Shown in pieces: positions 12,126 through 23,549 of a stretch of DNA of 64,000 bases. The DNA comes from Phascolomyces articulosus (lineage: Eukaryota > Mucoromycota > Mucoromycetes > Mucorales > Lichtheimiaceae): positions 1-64,000 of the forward strand of contig JAIXMP010000063.1 in NCBI GenBank assembly GCA_025677815.1, read 5' to 3'. How positions within the stretch are numbered: the first letter of the stretch is position 1; every line of letters begins with the position of its first letter. A model generated the notes under the pieces. That model did no database searches, was not told where the DNA came from, and saw nothing but the letters and a program-made list of their open reading frames with translations. Both the position numbers and the translations under genes were made by a program.

Positions 12126-12513
12126 GTGATATTAGGGGATTTTTTGAAAGGAAGAAGTCTATTTTTTATGCGCTTCGAGTTTTATTTCAGTCCGCGCAGC
12201 TGAAAGCAGATGACATGGAGCTAATACATGTAATCTTTTTTCTAAAGATATTCGTTAACTACATATGGGGTGGGCCCCCGCCCGTTAATTTCACATAAGC
12301 CATTTCTAATTATTCATGGTAATTTTGTGAAATTAAAGGAAGTGTGAAAGAATGTTTTTTTTTTTGAATTATACTTGGCAAAAACTAGTTAATAGAGTGG
12401 TTGAAATTAACGATGGATAAAATTATCGGGCCCTACTATAAAAGCACTTTTCTGTCCATGATAAAATGTTATTTTATATATTATCCTTTATGACAAAATA
12501 AAGAAGTTCTCAA

Positions 12514-12698
12514 ATGAGAATTACTACACGCGTAGGCTTCATTCGAAGTCAGATAGGTTATTATTCGAAGCCAGACTACACGCGTAGGTTACACACCAGT
12601 CATCTTAGGACCAACCTACGTGCAACCTACGCGTGTAGTCTGACTTCAAATACTATACAACTTGTGCGACCTGTCATACTACATGCGTGGTCAGACTC
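12514..12698 (+). repeat. Left terminal inverted repeat of the MULE
   Basis: Matches the reverse complement of 18957-19123 with a few substitutions. It carries one extra 21-bp unit (about 12537-12557) that is a shortened repeat of the following unit. The repeat is modular: the core ACTACACGCGTAGG or its complement occurs several times, and 12567-12590 pairs with 12624-12647 (one mismatch) as a foldback stem. The ATG and open frame that run through it are fortuitous. Confidence 0.9.
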
Positions 12699-13928
12699 CA
12701 GTTTAATAAATGATAAAGAAAAAAAAAACCCTTATAATGCAAATCTGATTTACCTCATACATTGTTACATAAATTTGTGAAAATCAATAAATTACACAAC
12801 GGGCACTTCTATTTTAAAATATCATAATGACATAGTGTTTTATCTAGTAGGAACATTTGCATAACACAATATTATTAGAGGAATGATCAACATTTTCATT
12901 AAATTACACATCTTATACATCTACATATGAACAGTTGCTAGTGATAATCAATCAAACACTGATGTCGATTACTATTATTATGGAAATTCCATGAATGCAC
13001 ATATAGATCATTTATATTGCGATATAATTATGTTATTGTCAAGGAAGCACATATATACAGATCATTAAAATATACATAACCTTGCATAATTGGGATGGTA
13101 TATACAACTCTATCAAGATCTTAAAATTATACAGTTTTTAAATAAAATGAGTACAAGCTATAATAGTTACTTACTGATAGTAATGCTTATTATAGATATT
13201 AATATGTTAACTCACATATATAATGAAACAAAACAGTTGTAAGCAAATGCAGCTTATTAGCTATTATACATATATATATTGATGATGTATAGATTTGTGC
13301 TATTTAATGAATTCTTACAAAATATGTTTGTAAGGTATATAAGCGAAGTAGTAAATATATGGTGCCTGTAAAACATTGCTCAGCACACAAATTTGCTAAC
13401 ATATAATGGAGGTTGATGGTCGACATTCCCATTAATATGTTTTTTTTTTGGTCTCTATATACAATCTCATGCTTAATCGTGCATATGATTTGTCATCTTT
13501 AGTACTCCATAGATACACATGTCAATCAACAAAATATATGTATAATTTTATGCCGTGTTCATAATCTGCATTTCGATTTTAAACATTTTTTTTCTAACAT
13601 TATATACAACCACATGTTCGGCTAGCATGTGCATGATATAATATTCTAAATATTACTTGGTCACATATGTTGTTGATCATTGACTTTATGGGCTACCTAT
13701 TATTGCAATTATGCACAGCATGATATGATATACACGGTGCATCTCATTTAAAGCAGATCAGCACTTGAATATGATTAATACTTTAGTCAAGTAATACTTG
13801 GTCTTACAGGAACAACTTTTTTACGTATTTAAGTCTTGATTTGATGAGTATATAAATAAAGTTGGTTGAAACATCAAAAAATATTATCACTACATTTTTT
13901 TTGTTATAACTACAACATTACCTATATC
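12699..13928. other. 5' noncoding part of the MULE
   Basis: Very AT-rich, no coding signal. It contains loosely repeated words (CACATATA with AGATCATT near 13000 and 13045; TATACAACC/TATACAATC near 13460 and 13605) that may be subterminal repeats. The transposase promoter must lie here. Confidence 0.5.
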
Positions 13929-16900
13929 ATGTCATTATTATTTCCACAATCTCTTGAAGATATCCTTAACAAGACGGATTACAAAACCAAAGATGAAGCA
14001 TTCGCAATTGTTCAGAACTACGCGGCCAGAGTAGGCTTTTCCGTCATTAAGTCTAATAGTGGTATTTCTTATTGTACCTTTGAATGCTGCCATGCTGGAT
14101 TACCACGAGCGGGCTCAAGTAATAAGGATGAAGGTAAAAGAAATAAAGGAAAATGTGTCATATGAAGGAAATATTTTTATTTCTATTCAAATAAACAGAT
14201 ATTTTTTGTGTTAGCACTATATTAAATATGCTGTTTACATCTTATATAGATCCTACAGTGAAGACATACAAAGATAAAAACGGTATTGAGAAAAAAAAGC
14301 CGACTCGTAAATCAAGAAAGACTGGCTGTACTTGGAAAATCAATATTTCATGCAGCGATACCAATAACAACCGATGGAAATTTTCAACAATGTTATCTGA
14401 CATCCCAGAGCATAACCATAATATGAGCATGAATCCTTTGATATACCATGAGCACCGTGATAAAGATGTATACGAACGCCAAAATATTATTAGTCAACTA
14501 GAAGCAGGTATTGCCCCAGGACAGATTATGAAGCAACAACGTGTGAATCTGCCACCACCATCAGTAGCAACAGCACTACCAACTCAAATTCCAGGACTTG
14601 CTTCTCAATCTTTCTTTGGACAACCATTACCATATCCACCTACTCCAGTTATTACACCTATCTATGTTGCTGCACCAATGTATGTCACTGCACCAACAAC
14701 AATAACTCAACAACCAAGATATATAGGTCACCACAATATGATTCCAAAAGATTTATATAACATTGGGCAAAAAATTCGTAAAAATCAAAATAACCGCGGT
14801 AATTATCAAGAAATGTATTTAATTACGACCTTTTTGGAACGACATGGATATATATATCGTTATGATACCGACAGCACTAAAAATCTCACCAAGTCTATTT
14901 TTACAACACATACAACATGTATTGAAAAGGCACGACGATTTCCTGAAGTTATTGTGATCGACTGTACATATCGCAGCAATCGAAACATGATGCCCTTACT
15001 CAATATTTTAGGTGTCAGCAACTTGGGTGCAGAAAATTACCGTAGTGACAAATTACGTTCATATTATATTGGAAGTGCTGTGATGTCAGACGAAAAAGCA
15101 TTATCGTATGATTGGGTGGTTGAAAAATTGGCGCAAGTCGTCTGGGCTCCTGAAAGCGGTTCTACACCAAAGCTTTTTGTTACTGATGGTGATAGTGCAT
15201 TAGCAAGTTCATTGCATAAACATTTTCCTGGTGTTCCGCATATCTTGTGTGTATGGCATATCAAGAAAAATTTTTGCAAGAAGGTGATGCAGCATGTAGA
15301 TCGAGAAGAGTTGAAGGAGGAATACGAAGCAATTATTGAAACAATCGACAGGTTGTTATGGTCAAGAACAATCGATAAATTTGAAGATGCTATCGGTGAC
15401 TATAAGAAAGAAGTAAAAAGAACATGTGGTAGTAATAAAGTTGGGGGAGCGGATATCATTAGATATCTTGAAGAAGAGTAAGTAAAAAAAAAAAGTATAA
15501 TATACCTTTATTTGATTATATAACACAGTAGTGATAGTTAAAAAAATGGTGTTTAACATATTAATCTAAATCTACATTTGACATTTTATTATAGAATGCT
15601 TCCATTCAAAGAACGCTGGGCTGGTCCCTGGGTAGAGTCTTACATCCATTTAGGTGCAAGATCCACGCAGAGAGCTGAAGGTTTTCATGCGAATCTAAAG
15701 AAAATAATTGATCGCCCTGGTCGGATGCTACATACATTTGAAAGTATACATGAATACCTTAATAATGCTGTAAGTAATAAATAAAATTAAGAAAAAGTGT
15801 AGATATTTCAAAAGAATAGTCATATAACCTTTCAGAGTACTCTAATACATGAATAATACTATATAAATTTATTACAATTTATAGGATTTTAAAGAAGATA
15901 TACAACAGAATCGCGAATGTCAACTTACGTGGATAATCGAAGATAAAGCCACACCAAATGATAACCGTCTCAGGAAACAGATTGGACACCTACAAGGTAC
16001 CATATGCCACTTTGCTCTATACAAGACATTGGGAGAGATTCAAGCTTCTCGGTACATGAATGAAGACATGTTGCTGGAATGTGGTATATTTTGCGAAGCA
16101 AAAACGAATTATAACTTACCTTGTCGTCATGTGTTATACCAATTCTTGGATAAACCTCTGGACCCTGAATTATATCATGAACGATGGTGGCTAACACAAC
16201 CGACAGGTAATAAATTTTAAATGACAGTTTATTATGTACTCTATTTTTTTTAAAAAAAAACAGAACTATTTAGACTAATTTTATTTTCTGGTTGATGTAT
16301 ATGATATAATAGACAATATCCTCAAGGGATCACTTACTGAAGATATAGGAAATATTGATACTATTGCTGGCACTGATGATGATCTACAAACATTTAATCG
16401 GTATCAAGAAATGAAAGAAAGAATTGTTACAACATACATGTCATGTCAAAATAACCAACAGCGTCAAGATTTAATTACAGCAGTTAATTCTGCATTGAAA
16501 AAATTCTCCCCTGTTCCTGTTGAAAACCTTGTTTTACCCAAATCTGTCAAAACTAAAGGCCGTCCTCCAAAAAAATCGATTGGTTCAAGAATACCTTCGG
16601 GCTGGGAACAACTTGAGGAAGAAGCAAAGGAGAAACAGAAGCTTAAAGAAAAAGAAGCCAAGCAATTGAAAGAAAAGAAACCCCTTTCACCTTCAAACAA
16701 ACCTCTCATCCCCCATCGAAACAAGCGACCGAAGAAGGATGAACCAAATATGAATGATGAACTACTCAAGAATGATAAGAGTACAATGTAAGTAAACAAA
16801 ATATATAAATAATTACTATCAAGATACGAAATATAAATTGATTATATAATATATATTTGTATAACTAATAATATTTATAATATTCAATATATATATATTT

Positions 16901-18551
16901 CTACAACTTTAGCATTTTACACCGAGATATTCCTTTGGAAAACACAATTGAAGCAGTCGAAATTATAGATGATGGATGGTGTGGCTTTCGTACTTTAGCT
17001 TACATTATTCACAAGGACCAAGACAAGTATTTGGATATTAAGGAAAAAATGTATTCATATGTCAAGGAAATGAAGACCTCTGTTATACGTATGTTTGCCA
17101 AGGACATGCTACTGTATTTAATGACTTGCTTAAACGGTTGGCATATGGTATTGTACCTAGGTTACGAACTCGCTCTGTCTGCTACAAGGAATATTGGTTT
17201 GATGCAGCTCAAGATGCTCAAATTGCAGCAAACGCTTTCAGTATACCTATCGCTGTTTATTCTGATGGTAGTGTTCATGAATCAATACTTTATCTTCCAT
17301 ATGACTTACCTGATGGACAGCCCTTACCAGAAATTATGCATTTTGTTAATGGCAATCACTTTCAAACCATCAAGACAAAACGGTTTCCACGAATGACTTG
17401 GCCTCCTATTCTCCCTCAACCCATGGCAATCTGGGAATCTCGTGGTCGGGATCAAAGTGAATACAAGGCAGCTTGGAAGTACATACATAGAAAGAAGTAT
17501 CCCAAAATTACAAGCACAAATGGATCTTCCAAGCAACCGATTGTTATAGAAGATGATGATGACAAAGCCTCTAGTAAAGATAAAGTTTTGGAAGAACTAA
17601 GAGAAAAGTTAAAGACAATTGAAGCCATACCAGTTGAACGAGGTACGTACATTATAATAGAGTAAAAAAAATACCAAAGCATAACCTTTTTGAATTATTT
17701 TTTAATCTTTAATATTTATAATATTTTACCGTAAATATGAATAGTCATATATCCATGCCCTTCTGTGGAACTTCACTTGGTGACCCTATGCCAGAGGCTA
17801 TCAAGAAAGTGTACGACGAATACGTCCAAAAAAATGAACAGTATCGGAAGGATAGAGAGAAGGAAGCTGTAGATAAAGATACCCGATTTATTCAAATTCG
17901 CACAATAACTCGAGACCTACAATTGACGTTCCAGGAACAAATGAATTTTTGCCAAGTCCATAAGATTGAATTGATTTACAAGCCAGAGGCTATTGAAAAA
18001 GGCTATCCACAAGATATAAACTTCAGGGCATTGCCAGAGCGAATCTTGCCACATCTGGAAACACTTGTTGAAATTGCCAAAGGAAAGCTTTACAGTCCTT
18101 TTCGTGATAATGAGGAAGCCTTTTTTAAGGAAAATAAAAGATTCGTAAAAAGAAGTGTCATGGCAAGAATGTCTCGTATGGAAATGTATACGGTAATTAT
18201 ATTTGATATTGTTATAAGCACTACTTTCTCTAGCTTGTTTTATATATATAAATTAATGTAACAATGTTATAATTTTTTTAGAGCGGATATTATGGAATAC
18301 GAGGTAGAGATGTTATGTTACGAGTCCTACAACGTGAGTTACTCTTTACAAAGAAGATAGCAAGTAAAGATACAAAACCATTGGACGAAATCACATTCAT
18401 ACAGACTATCCTTGTACCCGAATGTAGTATTCTCCTAATCCAGCAAGATTTGGATATATCATATTCTGAAGCATATGAAATCCTAATTGGCAGTCATAAG
18501 TATGGCAATTATACATATAATGATGTTGTGGATGAGGACTATGATGATTAA
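13929..18551 (+). CDS. MULE transposase polyprotein: FAR1 - DDE - SWIM - OTU - RTC4-like
   Basis: Exons 13929-14133, 14250-15477, 15595-15769, 15885-16206, 16313-16787, 16913-17646, 17745-18192 and 18282-18551. Every junction has GT-AG ends and keeps frame, giving about 1,285 residues. The FAR1/WRKY-GCM1-like zinc domain (about 20-150) shows YAARVGFSV, CTFECC, TGCTWKI and a final EHNHNM. The DDE core has Asp in VIDCTYRSN (about 305), Asp in VTDGDSALASS (about 380), CVWHIKKN, and Glu in QRAEGFHANLKK (about 505). The SWIM finger is CGIFC...CRHVLYQF (about 600). The OTU domain has DDGWCGFR (Cys, about 821) and NGNHFQTI (His). Residues from about 1,130 read as an RTC4-like domain. One defect: between about 17040 and 17126 the frame must shift by one base inside the OTU domain. 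A basic Pro/Lys-rich linker separates SWIM and OTU. Confidence 0.88.
17745..18551 (+). other. RTC4-like domain carried by the MULE
   Basis: Two exons encode a charged coiled segment and then ALPERILPHLETLVEIAKGK, YGIRGRDVMLRVLQREL, FIQTILVPECSILLIQQDL and SYSEAYEILIGSHKYG, ending in an acidic DEDYDD tail. The order Y(G)xRG, FxQxVLVPE, LIxxDL, (A)xxILxxS matches the C-terminal domain of fungal Rtc4 (restriction of telomere capping 4), whose biochemical role is not established. Joining exon 17646 (donor GTACAT) to 17745 keeps the frame with the OTU exon. Alternatively the ATG at 17737 starts a separate gene. The stronger-looking donor GTACGT four bases upstream would break the frame. Confidence 0.7.
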
Positions 18552-18956
18552 AATGATGCATCCTTGAGTAATATCATAGTAATTATAATAAGATTATAAT
18601 TATTTTCTCTCTTTCTTTCCCACCTCTCTTCCCATTTCTTCTTCTTCTTTTTTTTATTACTTTTTCTCTTTTCGATATTTCTTCCATTTTTTCTTCTCTT
18701 TATATCTGTCACCAATCCCATTAGTACTATTTTATTTTTAATGATGTACATTGACATCTTTTTATATGTAATGGAAAAACTTACAATATATAAATATTCT
18801 TTAAAAAAAATACTTTTATGTATCTTTTTCTTCTTTTATGTAGTTAAATGATCGTTATTTTTGATATTTATTTTGTATTAGTTTTCGTTGCAACTATATA
18901 TCTTCTAATATTTCTGACTTAATTGTAAATGGGAGAGACAACATACACAGTAAGAT
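18552..18956. other. 3' noncoding part of the MULE
   Basis: AT-rich with a long pyrimidine tract (about 18605-18700) directly after the stop, which gives a spurious Lys/Arg-rich open frame on the other strand. A terminator or polyadenylation region is expected here. No gene is seen. Confidence 0.5.
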
Positions 18957-19123
18957 TGAGAGTGGGACCATGCGTGTAGTATGACAGGTGGCACAAGTTG
19001 TATAATATTTGAAGTCAGACTACACGCGTAGGTTGCACATAGGTTGGTCCTAAGATGACTAGTATGTAACCTACGCGTGTAGTCTGACTTCGAATAATAA
19101 CCTACGCGTGTAGTAATTCTCAT
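18957..19123 (-). repeat. Right terminal inverted repeat of the MULE
   Basis: Inverted copy of 12514-12698 without the extra 21-bp unit. Within it 19011-19034 and 19068-19091 form a perfect 24-bp inverted pair separated by 33 bp, each arm carrying an ACACGCGT core. It could fold into a stable hairpin or present paired transposase sites. Confidence 0.9.
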
Positions 19124-19269
19124 AATAAAAACTACAGCAAGGGTCTGTGCCTAAGGCTGCTAAAGATACAGAACCATTAAATTCACCCAAGATGAGAACG
19201 CATAAATATATACTAAACACCATATGCTATCATAATAATACATGTATTACATTCATACTCTATATATCT

Positions 19270-19760
19270 AGGTACCTGCCCTTTTTATAAGAGCGAAACT
19301 ATCAATAGCAAAACCATCATACTACGAAAAACAATGGCATACAAAGCATGGTGTTGATCGATATTGGTTAAGAGCAGAAGCATATTCTTTATCCTTGAAA
19401 TTGCTCAATCCAATGTTAGTATTTTTTCTGCAGCGAGATATAATTGGCTTCTAGTATTTATCATTAAATATTAATGCTTGATTATACATCATGTTTACTA
19501 CTGCTCATTATAATAATGATACAAATAACAACAATTTATTTATTTTGCTTTCTAACATCTCTCGACGAACTGATAAGGTCAAGAACTTTCGGGGTAACCT
19601 ACTATAGTAGCCGTTGTCAAAACTGCTGCCAATCAAACATTATTGGAAGCAATATTTCCGTCCATGACAACTCTAACCACAACCGTCGTGTTAAAATCGA
19701 AAGCTTAACAATATATATATATATATTAAAAAACCATCGAAAAGAATTAAATGATTTATA
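19270..19760 (+). other. Coding-like remnants right of the MULE
   Basis: After a TCTAG acceptor at 19270 the plus strand reads VPALFIRAKLSIAKPSYYEK and KHGVDRYWLRAEAYSLSLKL up to about 19413. A second stretch near 19610-19710 reads KTAANQTLLEAIFPSMTTL in another frame, preceded by stops. No family is recognised. Confidence 0.25.
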
Positions 19761-19904
19761 AATACAAAATGCAATGGATCACTTTATCGGTATACATTTT
19801 TATTAATTTCTTTTATTAGGTATGCGAACCGATCTACACTTCCATCTTTTATTTACAGAGGCACTTTATTAGTGGCGAATGTCAGGGTCATTTCTTCATA
19901 TGGA

Positions 19905-20520
19905 AAAATAATATTAACTTAATTTGGAATTTTAAATATATCTCGATAAGCATAAACCATTTCTCCTGTAAGAATGTCCAATGAATTTGCAATCCTTGAA
20001 CGGATAAATATATTTTCAGAGTAAATATCACCGGTAATACTAATTCTCCTTCAATTGTCATAAATCGAACATCATCTGTATAACTACTGCATTCTGGACC
20101 AACTCGAATGACTATATTATCCTACAAGAATGTACATTATACTTATATATTAGAAGAACAGAAAGAATCTTCTCTGGTTTTTTTTCATAATACATGTATG
20201 TACATTTTTAATAAATCTTTTTTTTATAAAATTTTTCCTTCATCTGTATGAATTACTGTTCAAGTTGTTTGTATGAATAATCTTAATGTAATTAATTGAA
20301 GAGAGGACCTTTAAATAAAGTAACATTTATAGAGATTTTTTTTTTTGGCAACCCTTAATATTAACAAAACAACCCTCTTCTTTAACTGCTTCCGACCAAG
20401 ATAATATAACATCCTTAATTAATCAACAATTCAGCCCACCGAGATAGAGATGGTACCAATTCATTCCATAGCTTAAAATATACCTTATTACAGGATATGT
20501 AACAATATACGTACTATAAA
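19905..20520 (-). pseudogene. Coding-like remnants of unknown family
   Basis: On the minus strand, 20125 down to 19920 reads DNIVIRVGPECSSYTDDVRF, then after a frame change RISITGDIYSENIFIRSRIA and NSLDILTGEMVYAYRDIF, ending at a stop near 19920. An acceptor (CTTGTAG) precedes the first piece. Further upstream (about 20360-20500) KLWNELVPSLSRWAELLIN and KDVILSWSEAVKEEGCFVN appear in different frames. Together they suggest a decayed gene broken by shifts. I cannot assign it. Confidence 0.33.
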
Positions 20521-21061
20521 CAATTTAAGAACAACTATGTATGAATATCCAATGCTTATAATGATGAATTCCATGAAATATAATCCTCCTTGGCAAACTT
20601 GAAAGATGTTGAAAATAAAGTCCAGCTGTTACACAAGCACATAGCAAATTTTTTGATCGGATCAGAAAAAAAGAGCTAAGTAAAATGAAATAACTGGAAT
20701 AACAACCATCGAATAATAAACCTGATTTTACCAGGATTAATAAATCATTATATACTATATTCTATACAGGCCAATAGGTATATCAAATAGAGAAAAGACT
20801 AGACTTATTACGCTCATTTTTTTTGTCAAGTTCTGAAACTTGTGATGGTCATCCTACTTATTGTATATAGCAAAACATGTGCTCTCATCAAAATACAATA
20901 TTTGGATACGGGGAAAAGATTTCGCATGGGAAAAAGATTGCAATACTACTTAAAACGCCACAGGTACAATTTACCCTATATAAAGAATGAAAAAAAAAAC
21001 CCACCCACCTCAGTAGGACCAAAGTCCATATCGGAAAAGACCTTCTTTCGTTCTATAAACT
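20521..21061. other. Upstream region of the MFS transporter
   Basis: AT-rich DNA with no coding signal. It should contain the promoter of the transporter that starts at 21062; no specific site is recognised. Confidence 0.45.
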
Positions 21062-23549
21062 ATGTCACGACATCAGTCAATAACAATATCTACTGCAATT
21101 CAATCAGAAGTTATTGCAAACAATAATGATCCATCATCACGATACACAGGCAACGATGACGATGATGATGATACGGAAACTATACAAGAAGAACAAGCAC
21201 AAAAAAAAGGTGAAATAAAAGGACCATCTTTACAGCAACATGAAGATTCTGATGAAAAAGCAACTACTATAAAACCGCTTCCAAGAACAACGACAGATAA
21301 ACCTTGGTATAATATTGAATTGATTAACATTGGTAAAAAGGAGCACATTCTTGATCCAAGAGATTATTCAATGCTTAAAAAATCCTTGATTCTTGCCGTT
21401 GTAGCATTTTCCGCAACCGTGTATGTTGAAGTCACACCTTTTTTAAAAAAAATCTTTACTTTTTATGGTGGTAAAACTAACATATAGTATTATGATATAA
21501 TAGAGCTCCTTTTTCAACTTCAATCTATGTAAGAATATATCATGCAGTATTCATTTCATCACAATTATTATAAACCGTTATTTATTATTCAAAAAAAATA
21601 ATTGAACGTTAAATACCGATCATTACGAACTTACAACTTATATCACTATTCTTGATATATTACAGTTCCCAGCTATGGTCGATATGCAACAAGCACTCAA
21701 TACAACCGATACTGCAATCAATGCTTCACTTAGTGTATTTACATTTGTTACAGCATTTTTCCCTCTTTTATGGACTATGTTAAGTGAACGTTTTGGACGT
21801 CGACCTGTTTATCTCATATCATTCTTTATATGTTTTGTTGGAAACATATGTTGTGCTGTATCTGTTAATATTGGTATGTTTATTGCATTCCGAGCAGTGA
21901 GTGCTATGGGCTCTTCATCTGTAAGTCACTTATTTTTCTATATCACATCTATATCAACACATTTATTCTTTTATCCAATTCTATTATTATTATTTTTTTT
22001 TATAAAAGTAATTGACATACTAGACATTTACCATATAAATAGATTATGTCGATGGGTGCTGGGACAATTGCGTACGTAGCTTCTTTTGAATTATAAAATT
22101 TTACAACATTTCAGTATATATATATATATGTGTGTTGCATATTTTATGCAAAGTTTATAACATCATATATCTATATATTTATTTAGTGATGTATTTGAAC
22201 CACACCAACGAGGTCGTGCGTTTGCGTATTATAGCGCGGGCGCATTGTTAGGACCTGCTCTCTCACCAATTATAGGTGGATATTTGAATGAAGGACTTGG
22301 TTGGAGAAGTACATTTTGGTTTTTGGCCATATTTGCATTCTGTGTTTGGCTCGGTATTCTTTTGATATTACCAGAAACCAAAAGACCATATATTGAACCA
22401 CTAGAAAAAGTCAAAGAAGAGTATAGCAATAATGATGTTCATAATGATAAACAACAAGACATTCCCTCAAAAATTAATAACAATCAACAGAAAAAGAAGA
22501 TGAATTTCTACGCACTTTTGGATCCGCTTAAGTTATTTCGTTTCCCAAATATTACGCTCGCTGTATCATTCATTGGCATTGTGTAAGTCATAACTTTGAT
22601 ACTTTGTATTGGTTTATATACAGTTATTGGTTATATTTTACTTTAAAACTTACCTAATTTATATCACTTTCTAAATATCATTATTGTTCTTCTCATTAAT
22701 TATATATATATGTAGCTTTTTTACATACTATCTTATTAATACCAATTTCACAAGAATCTATAATTATCAATATGGTTTTGATTCTGGTACGGTGGGACTC
22801 TGCTATTTGGCATTAGCAGGAGGTGCAATGATAGGTAGTCTTTCAGGTGGTAGATTTTCAGATATGGCTTACAAGAAACAAGTGGAAAAAACAAAAAACA
22901 AGGACGAAATCCGGGCTGAAATGCGTCTCAGTAGTCCAATCTTCTATGCTGCAATTGTCATTTTACTTTTTTCCTTTATTGCATTTGGATGGTGTATTCA
23001 AAAAAATGTTCACTTTGCTGCTGGTTTGGTGTGCATATTTTTTTGTATGTTATCTACGTAGCTATATATACTTAATAATAATGATAACGAGCAAAAGCTA
23101 TTACTTACAATATTTGTCTAAATAATACTAACAAAAAAAAACAAATAATTAACATAGTGGGATTCGCTTTTATGGTACCAAATATAACAGTTTCTGCATA
23201 TCTTGTTGATTGCTTTCCGAGGCAAGGTTCAGCTGTTACAGGTAAGTTTATAAAAAAAAATACTGCTTAAAAAAATGTAACATGTATAGAAAGAACATGG
23301 TCCAAACTTCTAACATGAACAACAATACTTTATCTCTCTTTAAATACCATAATAGCATGTAACAACCTTGTGCGTTATATTATGGCTGGTGTAGGTTCTT
23401 TAGTTGCATCAGATATTGAGCGAGCATTGGGTCCTGGTATTCTTTATACAGTATGTGGTGCCATTGTAGTTTTGGTATCAGCAAACATGGTTATTATCCG
23501 TATGAATGGGGAAACGTGGGCCCTAAAAAGAAAAGAAGCCGCTTATTAG
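21062..23549 (+). CDS. MFS transporter, drug:H+ antiporter (DHA1-like)
   Basis: Membrane exporter of the major facilitator superfamily, expected in the plasma membrane and driven by the proton gradient. A hydrophilic acidic N-terminus of about 110 residues (poly-Asp near residue 35) precedes the first helix. Motif A reads SERFGRRPVYLISFF; the antiporter motif C is GALLGPALSPIIGGYL; the loop after helix 6 is long and Lys/Asn-rich (QQKKKMNFYALLDPLKLFRF). A second-half motif reads GGRFSDMAYKK. About seven exons. Example junctions: TIGC/T to DVFEP keeps frame near 22070/22187, and the first intron joins SAT to FPAMVD. The protein ends KRKEAAY at 23549. Substrates are unknown; relatives include TPO/QDR-type polyamine and drug exporters. 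Confidence 0.9.

Larger units (their letters stand above)
12514..19123 (+). mobile_element. Mutator-like element with long inverted repeats, transposase, OTU and RTC4-like cargo
   Basis: A 6.6-kb DNA transposon. Its two ends are inverted copies of the same roughly 170-185 bp sequence (12514-12698 and 18957-19123). Between them lies one spliced plus-strand gene (13929-18551) with a FAR1-type domain, MULE DDE core, SWIM finger, OTU domain and RTC4-like domain. About 1.2 kb of AT-rich noncoding DNA lies on the left and 0.4 kb on the right. The inverted-repeat homology stops sharply at ATGAG on both sides. The 9-10 bases flanking the ends (AGTTCTCAA left, AATAAAAAC right) do not match, so no target-site duplication of the 8-11 bp usual for MULEs is visible. 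The element is old or its flanks are rearranged, yet the gene is largely intact. Confidence 0.85.

Noticed and set aside
12514..12780. 88-codon open frame starting MRITTRVG
   Set aside because: It lies inside the left terminal repeat of the MULE; the similar minus-strand frame at 18905-19123 is the right repeat. The shared peptide reflects the repeat DNA, not a gene.
14242..15559. Antisense frames inside the MULE transposase
   Set aside because: They are shadows of the plus-strand gene, which has catalytic motifs and clean splice sites.
18548..18757. Lys/Arg-rich minus frame after the MULE gene
   Set aside because: Complement of a pyrimidine tract in the 3' flank.
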